Source of the DNA: Rutidosis leptorrhynchoides
Lineage: Eukaryota; Streptophyta; Magnoliopsida; Asterales; Asteraceae
Length of the DNA stretch: 64,000 nucleotides
Reading direction: 5' to 3'
Assembly (NCBI RefSeq): GCF_046630445.1
Contig: NC_092334.1
Location: forward strand, 106,512,501-106,576,500
Part shown: positions 45,188-57,574 of the stretch, piece by piece
How the letters are laid out: each line of letters begins with the position of its first letter
Numbering within the stretch: the stretch's first letter is position 1
Program-made: the position numbers and the translations under genes
Notes under the pieces: generated by a model
What the model was told of the DNA's origin: nothing
What the model saw: the letters and a program-made list of their open reading frames with translations, nothing else
The model's database searches: none

Positions 45188-45205
45188 TTAACGGGTAGGT
45201 ACTAC
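45188..45205 (+). other. Internal PPT-like motif before gag of element C
   Basis: TTAACGGGTAGGTACTAC repeats the bases at 49932-49947 that precede the 3' LTR. Together with the next CCG it forms a 7-bp stem hairpin (CGGGTAG-GTA-CTACCCG). It could be a second plus-strand priming site or a scar of module acquisition. Confidence 0.7.
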
Positions 45206-45340
45206 CCGAATTTAAACTTATAAAATGCTAATATGAAGAAAAAGCTTTTATAAATGAGTTCATATTATGCTACGAAATACTATTAACTACTCTTAATATT
45301 CTGTATGATTAACTTGTTCCATTTAACTATTTTGAAGGAA

Positions 45341-48300
45341 ATGGCACCGACTACTCGACACACCGTGAATATGAATGAAGAGGAATTCCGTACTTTTCTA
45401 GCTTCAAACATAGCCGCAGTACAGGCTGCGCTACATACCAACAATAACCTTGGATCTAGCAGTACAGGAAATCGTGTAGGATGCACCTACAAAGAATTCA
45501 CTGCCTGCAAACCTTTGGAATTTGATGGAACCGAAGGACCGATCGGATTGAAACGGTGGACCGAGAAGGTTGAATCGGTGTTTGCCATAAGTAAGTGTAC
45601 TGAAGAGGACAAAGTGAAGTACGCTACGCATACCTTCACAGGTTCTGCGTTAACATGGTGGAATACCTATCTAGAGCAAGTGGGACAAGATGATGCGTAC
45701 GCACTACCGTGGTCAGCATTCAAGCACTTGATGAACGAGAAGTACCGTCCAGAACCGAGGTCAATAAGCTCAAGACAGAACTTAGAGGGTTACGAATCCA
45801 AGGATTTGATATTACCACGTACGAAAGACGATTCACAGAATTGTGCCTATTGTGTCCGGGAGCATTCGAAGATGAGGAAGAGAAGATCGACGCGTTTGTG
45901 AAAGGATTACCGGAAAGAATCCAAGAAGATATAAGTTCACACGAGCCCGCCTCCATACAACAGGCATGTAGAATGGCTCACAAACTAGTGAACCAGATTG
46001 AAGAAAGAATTAAAGAACAGACTGCTGAAGAGGCCAATGTGAAGCAAGTCAAAAGAAAGTGGGAGGAAAACGGTGATAAGAATCACCAATACAACAACAA
46101 CAGCAATTACAACAATAATCGCAACAATTATCCCAACAATCGCAACATCAATCGCAACTACAACAAACGGCCCAACAACAACAACAACAACAACAGCAAC
46201 TACAACAATCATCCCAACAACAATAATAACCGCAACAATAACAACAATCAGAAGCAGCTATGCCAAAGGTGTGAAAAGAATCACTCGGGGTTCTGCACCA
46301 AATTTTGCAACAAGTGTAAAAGAAATGGTCATAGCGCGGCGAAGTGTGAGGTCTACGGACCAGGGGTTAATAGAACGAAAGGAATAAATGGTGTCGGAAC
46401 GAGTAATGGCGGAGCAAGTAGTGTCGGAGCAAGTTATGCCAATGTAGTTTGTTATAAATGTGGAAAACCAGGCCACATTATTAGAAATTGCCCGAACCAG
46501 GAGAACACGAATGGACAAGGCCGTGGAAGAGTTTTCAATATTAATGCGGTAGAGGCACAGGAAGACCCGGAGCTTGTTACGGGTACGTTTCTTATTGACA
46601 ATAAATCTGCTTACGTTTTATTTGATTCGGGTGCGGATAGAAGCTATATGAGTAGAGATTTTTGTGCTAAATTAAGTTGTCCATTGACGCCTTTGGATAG
46701 TAAATTTTTACTCGAATTAGCAAATGGTAAATTAATTTCAGCAGATAATATATGTCGGAATCGAGAAATTAAACTGGTTAGCGAAACATTTAAGATTGAT
46801 TTGATACCAGTAGAGTTAGGGAGTTTTGATGTGATAATCGGTATGGACTGGTTGAAAGAAGTGAAAGCGGAGATCGTTTGTTACAAAAATACAATTCGTA
46901 TTATACGAGAAAAAGGAAAACCCTTAATGGTGTACGGAGAAAAGGGCAACACGAAGCTACATCTTATTAGTAATTTGAAGGCACAAAAACTAATAAGAAA
47001 AGGTTGCTATGCTGTTCTAGCACACGTCGAGAAAGTACAAACTGAAGAAAAGAGCATCAATGATGTTCCCATTGCAAAAGAATTTCCCGATGTATTTCCG
47101 AAAGAATTACCGGGATTACCCCCACATCGATCCGTTGAATTTCAAATAGATCTTGTACCAGGAGCTGCACCAATAGCTCGTGCTCCTTACAGACTCGCAC
47201 CCAGCGAGATGAAAGAACTGCAAAGCCAATTACAAGAACTTTTAGAGCGTGGTTTCATTCGACCAAGCACATCACCGTGGGGAGCTCCTGTTTTGTTTGT
47301 CAAGAAGAAAGATGGTACATTCAGGTTGTGTATCGACTACCGAGAGTTGAACAAACTTACCATCAAGAACCGCTACCCACTACCGAGAATCGACGACTTA
47401 TTTGATCAACTACAAGGCTCGTCTGTTTATTCAAAGATTGACTTACGTTCCGGGTATCATCAAATGCGGGTGAAAGAAGATGATATTCCAAAGACTGCTT
47501 TTAGAACACGTTACGGTCATTACGAGTTTATGGTCATGCCGTTTGGTTTAACTAATGCACCAGCTGTGTTCATGGACCTTATGAACCGAGTGTGTGGACC
47601 ATACCTTGACAAGTTTGTCATTGTTTTCATTGATGACATACTTATTTACTCAAAGAATGACCAAGAACACGGTGAACATTTGAGAAAGGTGTTAGAAGTA
47701 TTGAGAAAGGAAGAATTGTACGCTAAGTTTTCAAAGTGTGCATTTTGGTTGGAAGAAGTTCAATTCCTCGGTCACATAGTGAACAAAGAAGGTATTAAGG
47801 TGGATCCGGCAAAGATAGAAACTGTTGAAAAGTGGGAAACCCCGAAAACTCCGAAACACATACGCCAGTTTTTAGGACTAGCTGGTTACTATAGAAGGTT
47901 TATCCAAGACTTTTCCAGAATAGCAAAACCCTTGACTGCATTAACGCATAAAGGGAAGAAATTTGAATGGAATGATGAACAACAGAAAGCATTTCAGTTA
48001 TTGAAGAAAAAGCTAACTACGGCACCTATATTGTCATTGCCTGAAGGGAATGATGATTTTGTGATTTATTGTGATGCATCAAAGCAAGGTCTCGGTTGTG
48101 TATTAATGCAACGAACGAAGGTGATTGCTTATGCGTCTAGACAATTGAAGATTCACGAACAAAATTATACGACGCATGATTTGGAATTAGGCGCGGTTGT
48201 TTTTGCATTAAAGACTTGGAGACACTACTTATATGGGGTCAAAAGTATTATATATACCGACCACAAAAGTCTTCAACACATATTTAATCAGAAACAACTG

Positions 48301-49851
48301 AATATGAGGCAGCGTAGGTGGATTGAATTATTGAATGATTACGACTTTGAGATTCGTTACCACCCGGGGAAGGCAAATGTGGTAGCCGATGCCTTGAGCA
48401 GGAAGGACAGAGAACCCATTCGAGTAAAATCTATGAATATAATGATTCATAATAACATTACTACTCAAATAAAGGAGGCGCAACAAGGAGTTTTAAAAGA
48501 GGGAAATTTAAAGGATGAAATACCCAAAGGATCGGAGAAGCATCTTAATATTCGGGAAGACGGAACCCGGTATAGGGCTGAAAGGATTTGGGTACCAAAA
48601 TTTGGAGATATGAGAGAAATGGTACTTAGAGAAGCTCATAAAACCAGATACTCAATACATCCTGGAACGGGGAAGATGTACAAGGATCTCAAGAAACATT
48701 TTTGGTGGCCGGGTATGAAAGCCGATGTTGCTAAATACGTAGGAGAATGTTTGACGTGTTCTAAGGTCAAAGCTGAGCATCAGAAACCATCAGGTCTACT
48801 TCAACAACCCGAAATCCCGGAATGGAAATGGGAAAACATTACCATGGATTTCATCACTAAATTGCCAAGGACTGCAAGTGGTTTTGATACTATTTGGGTA
48901 ATAGTTGATCGTCTCACCAAATCAGCACACTTCCTACCAATAAGAGAAGATGACAAGATGGAGAAGTTAGCACGACTGTATTTGAAGGAAGTCGTCTCCA
49001 GACATGGAATACCAATCTCTATTATCTCTGATAGGGATGGCAGATTTATTTCAAGATTCTGGCAGACATTACAGCAAGCATTAGGAACCCGTCTAGACAT
49101 GAGTACTGCCTATCATCCACAAACTGATGGGCAGAGCGAAAGGACGATACAAACGCTTGAAGACATGCTACGAGCATGTGTTATTGATTTCGGAAACAGT
49201 TGGGATCGACATCTACCGTTAGCAGAATTTTCCTACAACAACAGCTACCATTCAAGCATTGAGATGGCGCCGTTTGAAGCACTTTATGGTAGAAAGTGCA
49301 GGTCTCCGATTTGTTGGAGTGAAGTGGGGGATAGACATATTACCGGTCCGGAGATTATACAAGAAACTACCGAGAAGATCATCCAAATTCAACAACGGTT
49401 GAAAACCGCCCAAAGTCGACAAAAGAGCTACGCTGACATTAAAAGAAAAGATATAGAATTTGAAATTGGAGAGATGGTCATGCTTAAAGTTGCACCTTGG
49501 AAAGGCGTTGTTCGATTTGGTAAACGAGGGAAATTAAATCCAAGGTATATTGGACCATTCAAGATTATTGATCGTGTCGGACCAGTAGCTTACCGACTAG
49601 AGTTACCTCAACAACTCGCAGCTGTACATAACACTTTCCACGTCTCGAATTTAAAGAAATGTTTTGCTAAAGAAGATCTCACTATTCCGTTAGATGAAAT
49701 CCAAATCAACGAAAAACTTCAATTCATCGAAGAACCCGTCGAAATAATGGATCGTGAGGTTAAAAGACTTAAGCAAAACAAGATACCAATTGTTAAGGTT
49801 CGATGGAATGCTCGTAGAGGACCCGAGTTCACCTGGGAGCGTGAAGATTAG
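45341..49851 (+). pseudogene. gag-pol polyprotein of element C, nearly intact
   Basis: gag begins MAPTTRH at 45341. A one-base deletion near 45748 (against element B) shifts the frame; the rest is open from about 45760 to 49851 as one long gag-pol frame. Order: end of gag core; Asn-rich tract (about 46090-46250); CCHC knuckles (about 46306-46350 and 46450-46495); protease LFDSGAD (about 46618); RT with [15 protein letters not shown] and the catalytic FIDD pair (Asp codons 47632-47637); RNase [10 protein letters not shown] and TDHKSLQ; integrase zinc region (about 48640-48770); catalytic core with DFITKLP, SDRDGRF and TDGQSER; and a chromodomain-like end. A CAG-to-TAG change at 49849-49851 removes about 25 C-terminal residues found in B. 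RT and integrase active residues are retained. Confidence 0.93.
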
Positions 49852-49910
49852 ATGAAGAAGAAATACCCGCATCTATTTTCAGAAGATTCGTCAACACCTT
49901 CAACAGCTTA

Positions 49911-49946
49911 AAATTTCGGGACGAAATTTATTTAACGGGTAGGTAC
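49911..49946 (+). other. Polypurine-tract region of element C
   Basis: AAATTTCGGGACGAAATTT followed by ATTTAACGGGTAGGTAC directly precedes the 3' LTR start TGTAG at 49947. Confidence 0.85.
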
Positions 49947-52900
49947 TGTAGTGACCCGAACTTTTCCATGTTTATATATATTAATTGAGATTGATATTTA
50001 CATGATTAAATATTTCCAACATGTTAAGCAATCAAACTTGTTAAGACTTGATTAATTGAAATATGTTTCATATAGACAATTGACCACCCAAGTTGATCGG
50101 TGATTCACGAACGTTAAAACTTGTAAAAACGATATGATGACATATATATGGATATATATATATAGTTAACATGATACTATGATAAGAAAACATATCATAA
50201 AGTATGTTAACAATGAACTACATATGTAAAAACAAGACTACTAACTTAATGATTTTTAAACGAGACATATATGTAACGATTATCGTTGTAAAGACATTTA
50301 ATGTATATATATCATATTAAGAGATATTCATACATGATAATATCATGATAATATAATAATTTAAAATCTCATTTGATATTATAAACATTGGGTTAACAAC
50401 ATTTAACAAGATCGTTAACCTAAAGGTTTCAAAACAACACTTACATGTAACGACTAACGATGACTTAACGACTCAGTTAAAATGTATATACATGTAGTGT
50501 TTTAATATGTATTTATACACTTTTGAAAGACTTCAATACACTTATCAAAATACTTCTACTTAACAAAAATGCTTACAATTACATCCTCGTTCAGTTTCAA
50601 CAACAATTCTACTCGTATGCACCCGTATTCGTACTCGTACAATACACAGCTTTTAGATGTATGTACTATTGGTATATACACTCCAATGATCAGCTCTTAG
50701 CAGCCCATGTGAGTCACCTAACACATGTGGGAACCATCATTTGGCAACTAGCATGAAATATCTCATAAAATTACAAAAATATGAGTAATCATTCATGACT
50801 TATTTACATGAAAACAAAATTACATATCCTTTATATCTAATCCATACACCAACGACCAAAAACACCTACAAACACTTTCATTCTTCAATTTTCTTCATCC
50901 AATTGATCTCTCTCAAGTTCTATCTTCAAGTTCTAAGTGTTCTTCATAAATTCCAAAAGTTCTAGTTTCATAAAATCAAGAATACTTTCAAGTTTGCTAG
51001 CTCACTTCCAATCTTGTAAGGTGATCATCCAACCTCAAGAAATCTTTGTTTCTTACAGTAGGTTATCATTCTAATACAAGGTAATAATCATATTCAAACT
51101 TTGGTTCAATTTCTATAACTATAACAATCTTATTTCAAGTGATGATCTTACTTGAACTTGTTTTCGTGTCATGATTCTGCTTCAAGAACTTCGAGCCATC
51201 CAAGGATCCATTGAAGCTAGATCCATTTTTCTCTTTTCCAGTAGGTTTATCCAAGGAAATTAAGGTAGTAATGATGTTCATAACATCATTCGATTCATAC
51301 ATATAAAGCTATCTTATTCGAAGGTTTAAACTTGTAATCACTAGAACATAGTTTAGTTAATTCTAAACTTGTTCGCAAACAAAAGTTAATCCTTCTAACT
51401 TGACTTTTAAAATCAACTAAACACATGTTCTATATCTATATGATATGCTAACTTAATGATTTAAAACCTGGAAACACGAAAAACACCGTAAAACCGGATT
51501 TACGCCGTCGTAGTAACACCGCGGGCTGTTTTGGGTTAGTTAATTAAAAACTATGATAAACTTTGATTTAAAAGTTGTTATTCTGAGAAAATGATTTTTA
51601 TTATGAACATGAAACTATATCCAAAAATTATGGTTAAACTCAAAGTGGAAGTATGTTTTCTAAAATGGTCATCTAGACGTCGTTCTTTCGACTGAAATGA
51701 CTACCTTTACAAAAACGACTTGTAACTTATTTTTCCGACTATAAACCTATACTTTTTCTATTTAGATTCATAAAATAGAGTTCAATATGAAACCATAGCA
51801 ATTTGATTCACTCAAAACGGATTTAAAATGAAGAAGTTATGGGTAAAACAAGATTGGATAATTTTTCTCATTTTAGCTACGTGAAAATTGGTAACAAATC
51901 TATTCCAACCATAACTTAATCAACTTGTATTGTATATTATGTAATCTTGAGATACCATAGACACGTATACAATGTTTCGACCTATCATGTCGACACATCT
52001 ATATATATTTCGGAACAACCATAGACACTCTATATGTGAATGTTGGAGTTAGCTATACAGGGTTGAGGTTGATTCCAAAATATATATAGTTTGAGTTGTG
52101 ATCAATACTGAGATACGTATACACTGGGTCATGGATTGATTCAAGATAATATTTATCGATTTATTTCTGTACATCTAACTGTGGACAACTAGTTATAGGT
52201 TACTAACGAGGACAGCTGACTTAATAAACTTAAAACATCAAAATATATTAAAAGTGTTGTAAATATATTTTGAACATACTTTAATATATATGTATATATT
52301 GTTATAGGTTCGTGAATCAACAGTGGCCAAGTCTTACTTCCCGACGAAGTAAAAATCTGTGAAAGTGAGTTATAGTCCCACTTTTAAAATCTAATATTTT
52401 TGGGATGAGAATACATGCAGGTTTTATAAATGATTTACAAAATAGACACAAGTACGTGAAACTACATTCTATGGTTGAATTATCGAAATCGAATATGCCC
52501 CTTTTTATTAAGTCTGGTAATCTAAGAATTAGGGAACAGACACCCTAATTGACGCGAATCCTAAAGATAGATCTATTGGGCCTAACAAACCCCATCCAAA
52601 GTACCGGATGCTTTAGTACTTCGAAATTTATATCATATCCGAAGGGTGTCCCGGAATGATGGGGATATTCTTATATATGCATCTTGTTATTGTCGGTTAC
52701 CAGGTGTTCACCATATGAATGATTTTTATCTCTATGTATGGGATGTGTATTGAAATATGAAATCTTGTGGTCTATTATTATGATTTGATATATATAGGTT
52801 AAACCTATAACTCACCAACATTTTTGTTGACGTTTTAAGCATGTTTATTCTCAGGTGATTATTAAGAGCTTCCGCTGTCACATACTTAAATAAGGACGAG

Positions 52901-53197
52901 ATTTGGAGTCCATGCTTGTATGATATTGTGTAAAACTGCATTCAAGAAACTTATTTTGTTGTAACATATTTGTATTGTAAACCATTATGTAATGGTCGTG
53001 TGTAAATAGGATATTTTAGATTATCATTATTTGATAATCTACGTAAAGCTTTTTAAACCTTTATTTATGAAATAAAGGTTATGGTTTGTTTTAAAAATGA
53101 ATGCAGTCTTTTAAAAACGTCTCATATAGAGGTCAAAACCTCGCAACGAAATCAATTAATATGGAATGTTTTTAATCAATAAGAACGGGACATTTCA
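49947..53197 (+). repeat. 3' LTR of element C
   Basis: 3251 bp, almost identical to the 5' LTR. Conserved block at 52838-52856. Confidence 0.95.
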
Positions 53198-53270
53198 GAT
53201 AGCTCATCAATTCTCGCAGCTAAAGCTTTTGATTTAAACTCCTTGCTTAAATCCAATGTCCATATCCAAG
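53198..53270 (-). pseudogene. LINE fragment, second part
   Basis: Starts with the GATAG duplication (53198-53202) and continues the minus-strand LINE zf-RVT-like coding sequence (KEFKSKALAARIDEL) interrupted at 40102. The homology fades after about 53270. Confidence 0.5.
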
Positions 53271-54065
53271 TCTCTAAAATCATGTACATACTTCAAGTTT
53301 CCAGCACTTTGATCCTATCCTTTTGTTTTGTTTTGTTTAATTCTAACCATCCATTTTGTAATCCGAGTATTATAGAATAAAGATGACTTCATTTGACACA
53401 ACATACCTCAAAATTTATATGTTCTTTTCTTGTAAAGTTTACTCAACAAGCTACTATAACTCTACAAACAATATATAGACGTATATAAATATAAAATGAT
53501 AAGGAATAAGAAGAAAAAAGATAACAGGAAATAGGAAATGGTTAACCTCTTCGATGATGGTATATAGGATGTTACTTTTCAGCAGTACTAACTTGGTTAA
53601 GTGTAAGCACCAAGTCAATAAAAGAGTGACCAAGAATATTGCATTCAACATTTTTAAATACCACAATTGTTGTGTTCGAGCGCCTTTCAATGTTCTGTAT
53701 ATTCCCACGAACTACTGAAAGTTGGGTATAGAAAACGAATTATTCGAAAGCTTGTAAGACTAAGTCAGTTTTTTTATAACCGAATTCAATTTGAGACGTC
53801 ACCTACGTCTTTGTTACGAATGCAATATGCTATCCTCCATTTATTCACTTTAGAAGCAGTTGTGTCAGGTAGATGCTTACATTGTTAACTATCACCTTCA
53901 GAAATTAAGTAGATAAAATATTTTTGAACAGAAATATATAATATAATAACTATAAATAACAAAAAAGAAATAAACTTGAAATTAACATTAAACAGAGAAA
54001 ATTCATCAATTACAGTGATCTTAGTGGTGGATCATACAAAATTAGTTAAATAATCATGTTATAGG
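53271..54065. other. No gene seen
   Basis: AT-rich DNA with only short open frames lacking family motifs. Possibly more LINE-derived sequence. Confidence 0.5.
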
Positions 54066-54479
54066 TGTAACGACCCGACAAAATCGTCATTGACGGCGCC
54101 GTTAACTTAGGTCCCGTTACGTGGTCATAGTCCCTAAATGAGACGCGTTTGACCAAAATTATGTCGCATTCATTTGAAACGTATATGACTTGCAAAGTTT
54201 TAAGTTACCAAACGGTTCGACAAAGAGTTTAAGTTTACAAAAGTATAAAGTATAAATGAAATAACTTGCGACATAATATAAGTTGAAAATCAAGAATGCT
54301 ATCAATAGTGTATGCATGTAAACTTTAAGTTTGAATCCAAAAGTGCTATCAGTAGCGTATGCATGTATGCTTGACCCCAAGCAAGTAATCAAGGTGTGCG
54401 GAAGCATGTATCAAGTAGCCAAGTATGAACATGAGAAACATATAGAAAACTGTCAACGAAAAACGTTGGTGAAATCATA

Positions 54480-56314
54480 TGTGTATTTGTAAACGTTGTT
54501 TTTGAACCACAAGACTACTAACTTAAGAATTTCGAAATGAGGCATATATGTAACGATTATCGTTGTAACGACATTTAATTGTATATATATCATATTAATA
54601 TATATTAATACATCATGATATCATGATAATGTAATAATTTAACATCTCTTTAGATATAATAACCAATGGGTTAACAACATTTAACATGATCGTTAACCTA
54701 AAGGTTTCAAAACAATACTTACATGTAACGACTAACGATGACTTAACGACTCAGTTAAAATGTATATACATGTTGTGTTTTAATATGTATTCATACACTT
54801 TTGATAGACTTCAAGACACTTATCAAAGTACTTCTATTTAACAAAAATGCTTACAATTTCATCCTCATTCATTTTCATCAACAATTCTACTCGTATGCAC
54901 TCGTATTTATACTCGTACAATACACATCTTCTAAATGTATTTACTATTGGTATATACACTCTAATGATTAGCTCTTAGCAGCCCATGTGAGTCACCTAAC
55001 CATGTCGGAACCATCATTTAACATCTAGTATGAAATATCTCACAAAATAACAAACTAATGGAGCCTATATGACACCTCCATATTCACGTGAATGATAAGT
55101 CCACAAACACTTTCATTTTGCAACTTACATGCATCAAACTACTCTCTCTCAAGTGTCCTTCCTTTGTTCTAAGTGTTCTTCATCATCTTCAACAAAATCT
55201 AGCTCAATTTAGTTCATAAATCCATACATAAACCAAGTTATAAATCAACTACTCAAGAACACACCAACAACACTTCCAAGTTTGCTAGCTTACTTCCAAT
55301 CTTGCAAATCCACTTTGAGTGATCATCCAACCTCAAGAAATCTTTCTTATTTACAGTAAGATATATTTCTAATATAAGGTAATACTCATATTCAAACTTT
55401 GATTCAATTTCTATAACTTTAACAATCTTATTTCAAGTGGAAATCTTACTTGAACTTGCTTTCGTGTCATGATTTTGCTTCAAGAACTTTCAAGCCATCA
55501 AAGGATCCTTTGAAGCTAGATCTATTTTTATCATTTCTAGTAGGTTTATCCACAAAACCTGAGGTAGAAATGATGTTCATAACATCATTCGATTCATATA
55601 TATAAAGCTACCTTATTCGAAAGTTTAAACTTGTAATCACTAGAACATAGTTTAGTTAATTCTAAACTTGTTCGCAAACAAAAGTTAACCTTCTAACTTG
55701 ACTTTTAAAATCAACTAAACACATTTTCTATATCTATATGATATGCTAACTTAATGATTTAAAACCTGAAAACACGAAAAACACCATAAAACCGGATATA
55801 CGCCGTCGTAGTAACACCGCGGGCTGTTTTGGGTTAGTTAATTAAAAACTATGATAAACTTTGATTTAAAAGTTGTTCTTCTGGGAAAATGATTTTTCTT
55901 ATGAATATGAAACTATATCCAAAAATCATGGTTAAACTCAAAGTGAAAGTATGTTTTCCAAAATGGTCATCTAGACGTCGTTCTTTCGACTGAAATGACT
56001 ACCTTTACAAAAATGACTTGTAACCTGTATTTATGACTATAAACTTATACTTTTTCTGTTTAGATTCATAAACTTAAGTTCAATATGAAACCATAGCAAC
56101 TTGAATCACTCAAAACGGATTTAAAACGAAGAAGTTATGGGTAAAACAAGATTGGATAATTTTTCTTGTTGTAGCTACGTGAAAATTGGTAACAAATCTA
56201 TATTAATCATATCCTAGCTAACTCATATTGTATTATACATGTATTCTAATATATTATGTAATCTTGGGATACCATAGACATGAATACAATGTTTTGACAT
56301 ATCATATCGACCCA

Positions 56315-56391
<77 letters not shown>

Positions 56392-57574
56392 GAACAACCA
56401 TAGACACTCTATATGCAGTAATGTTGGAGTTAGCTATACAGGGTTGAGGTTGATTCCAAAATATTATATACTTTGAGTTGTGATCTAGCCTGAGGCTTGT
56501 ATACACGAGGTCATGGATTGATTCGAGATAATATATATTGCTTTATTTCTGTACATCTAACTGTGAACAACTAGTTGTAGGTTACTAACGAGGACAGCTG
56601 ACTTAATAAACTTAAAACATTAAAACGTAATAAAAATGTTGTAAATATATTTTGAACATATCTTGATATATATGTACATATTTGTTATAGGTTCGTGAAT
56701 CGACCAGTGGCCAAGTCTTACTTCCCGACGAAGTAAAAATCTGTGAAAGTGAGTTATAGTCCCACTTTTAAAAATCTAATATTTTGGGATGAGAATACAT
56801 GCAATTTTATAAATGTTTTACGAAATAGACACAAGTAAATGAAACTACATTATATGGGTGAATGATCGAAGCCGAATATGCCCCTTTTTAGCTTGGTAGC
56901 CTAAGAATTTGGGAACAGACCCCCAACTTGACGCGAATCCTAAAGATAGATCTATCGGGCCCAACAAGCCCCATTCTGGAATTTGGAATGCTTTAGTACT
57001 TCAATTTTATCATGTCCGATGGGTGTCCCGGAATGATGGGGATATTCTATATGCATCTTGTTAATGTCGGTTACCATGTGTTCACCATATGAATGATTTT
57101 TATCTCTAAGTATGGGATGTATATTGAAATATGAAATCTTGTGGTCTATTATTATGATTTGATAATATATAGGTTAAACCTATAACTCACCAACATTTTT
57201 GTTGACGTTTTAAGTATGTTTATTCTCAGGTGATTATTAAGAGCTTCCGCTGTTGCATACTAAAATAAGGACAAGATTTGGAGTCCATGCTTGTATGATA
57301 TTATGTAAAAACTGCATTCAAGAAACTTATTTTTGATGTAATATATTCTTATTGTAAACCATTATGTAATGGTCGTGTGTAAACGGTATATTTTAGATTA
57401 TCATTATTTGATAATCTACGTAATGCTTTATAAACCTTTATCGATAAAATAAAGGTTATGGTTGTTTTAAAAATGAATGCAGTCTTTGAAAAATGTCTCA
57501 TATAGAGGTCAAAACCTCGCGACAAAAATCAATTAATATGGAACGTTTATAATCAATATGAACGGGACATTTCA
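54480..57574 (+). mobile_element. Solo LTR D, diverged relative of the B/C LTR
   Basis: From about 54510 it is collinear with the LTR of element C, including the CGGGCTGTTTTGGGTTAG, CTTACTTCCCGACGAAGT and AGTATGTTTATTCTCAGGT blocks, ending GGGACATTTCA at 57574. The first about 250 bp of the C LTR have no counterpart, so the left end is uncertain. CATA flanks both sides (54476-54479 and 57575-57578), only four bases. An AT microsatellite lies inside at 56317-56387. No primer site or internal region follows, so it is a solo LTR. Confidence 0.7.
56317..56387. repeat. (AT)n microsatellite in solo LTR D
   Basis: Pure AT run. The equivalent site in C has only about ten bases of AT. Confidence 0.96.

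Larger units (their letters stand above)
40103..53197 (+). mobile_element. Element C: young Ty3/gypsy chromovirus with acidic and F-box accessory ORFs
   Basis: A complete 13,095-bp element flanked by GATAG. Order: 5' LTR 40103-43355, primer site 43358-43369, acidic ORF 43565-44179, F-box ORF 44316-44999, internal PPT-like motif 45188-45205, gag-pol 45341-49851, PPT ending 49946, 3' LTR 49947-53197. The same family as B, in opposite orientation. By hand the LTRs differ at about six substitutions and one 2-bp repeat indel, so insertion is recent. gag-pol has one frameshift and one late stop. Confidence 0.95.
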
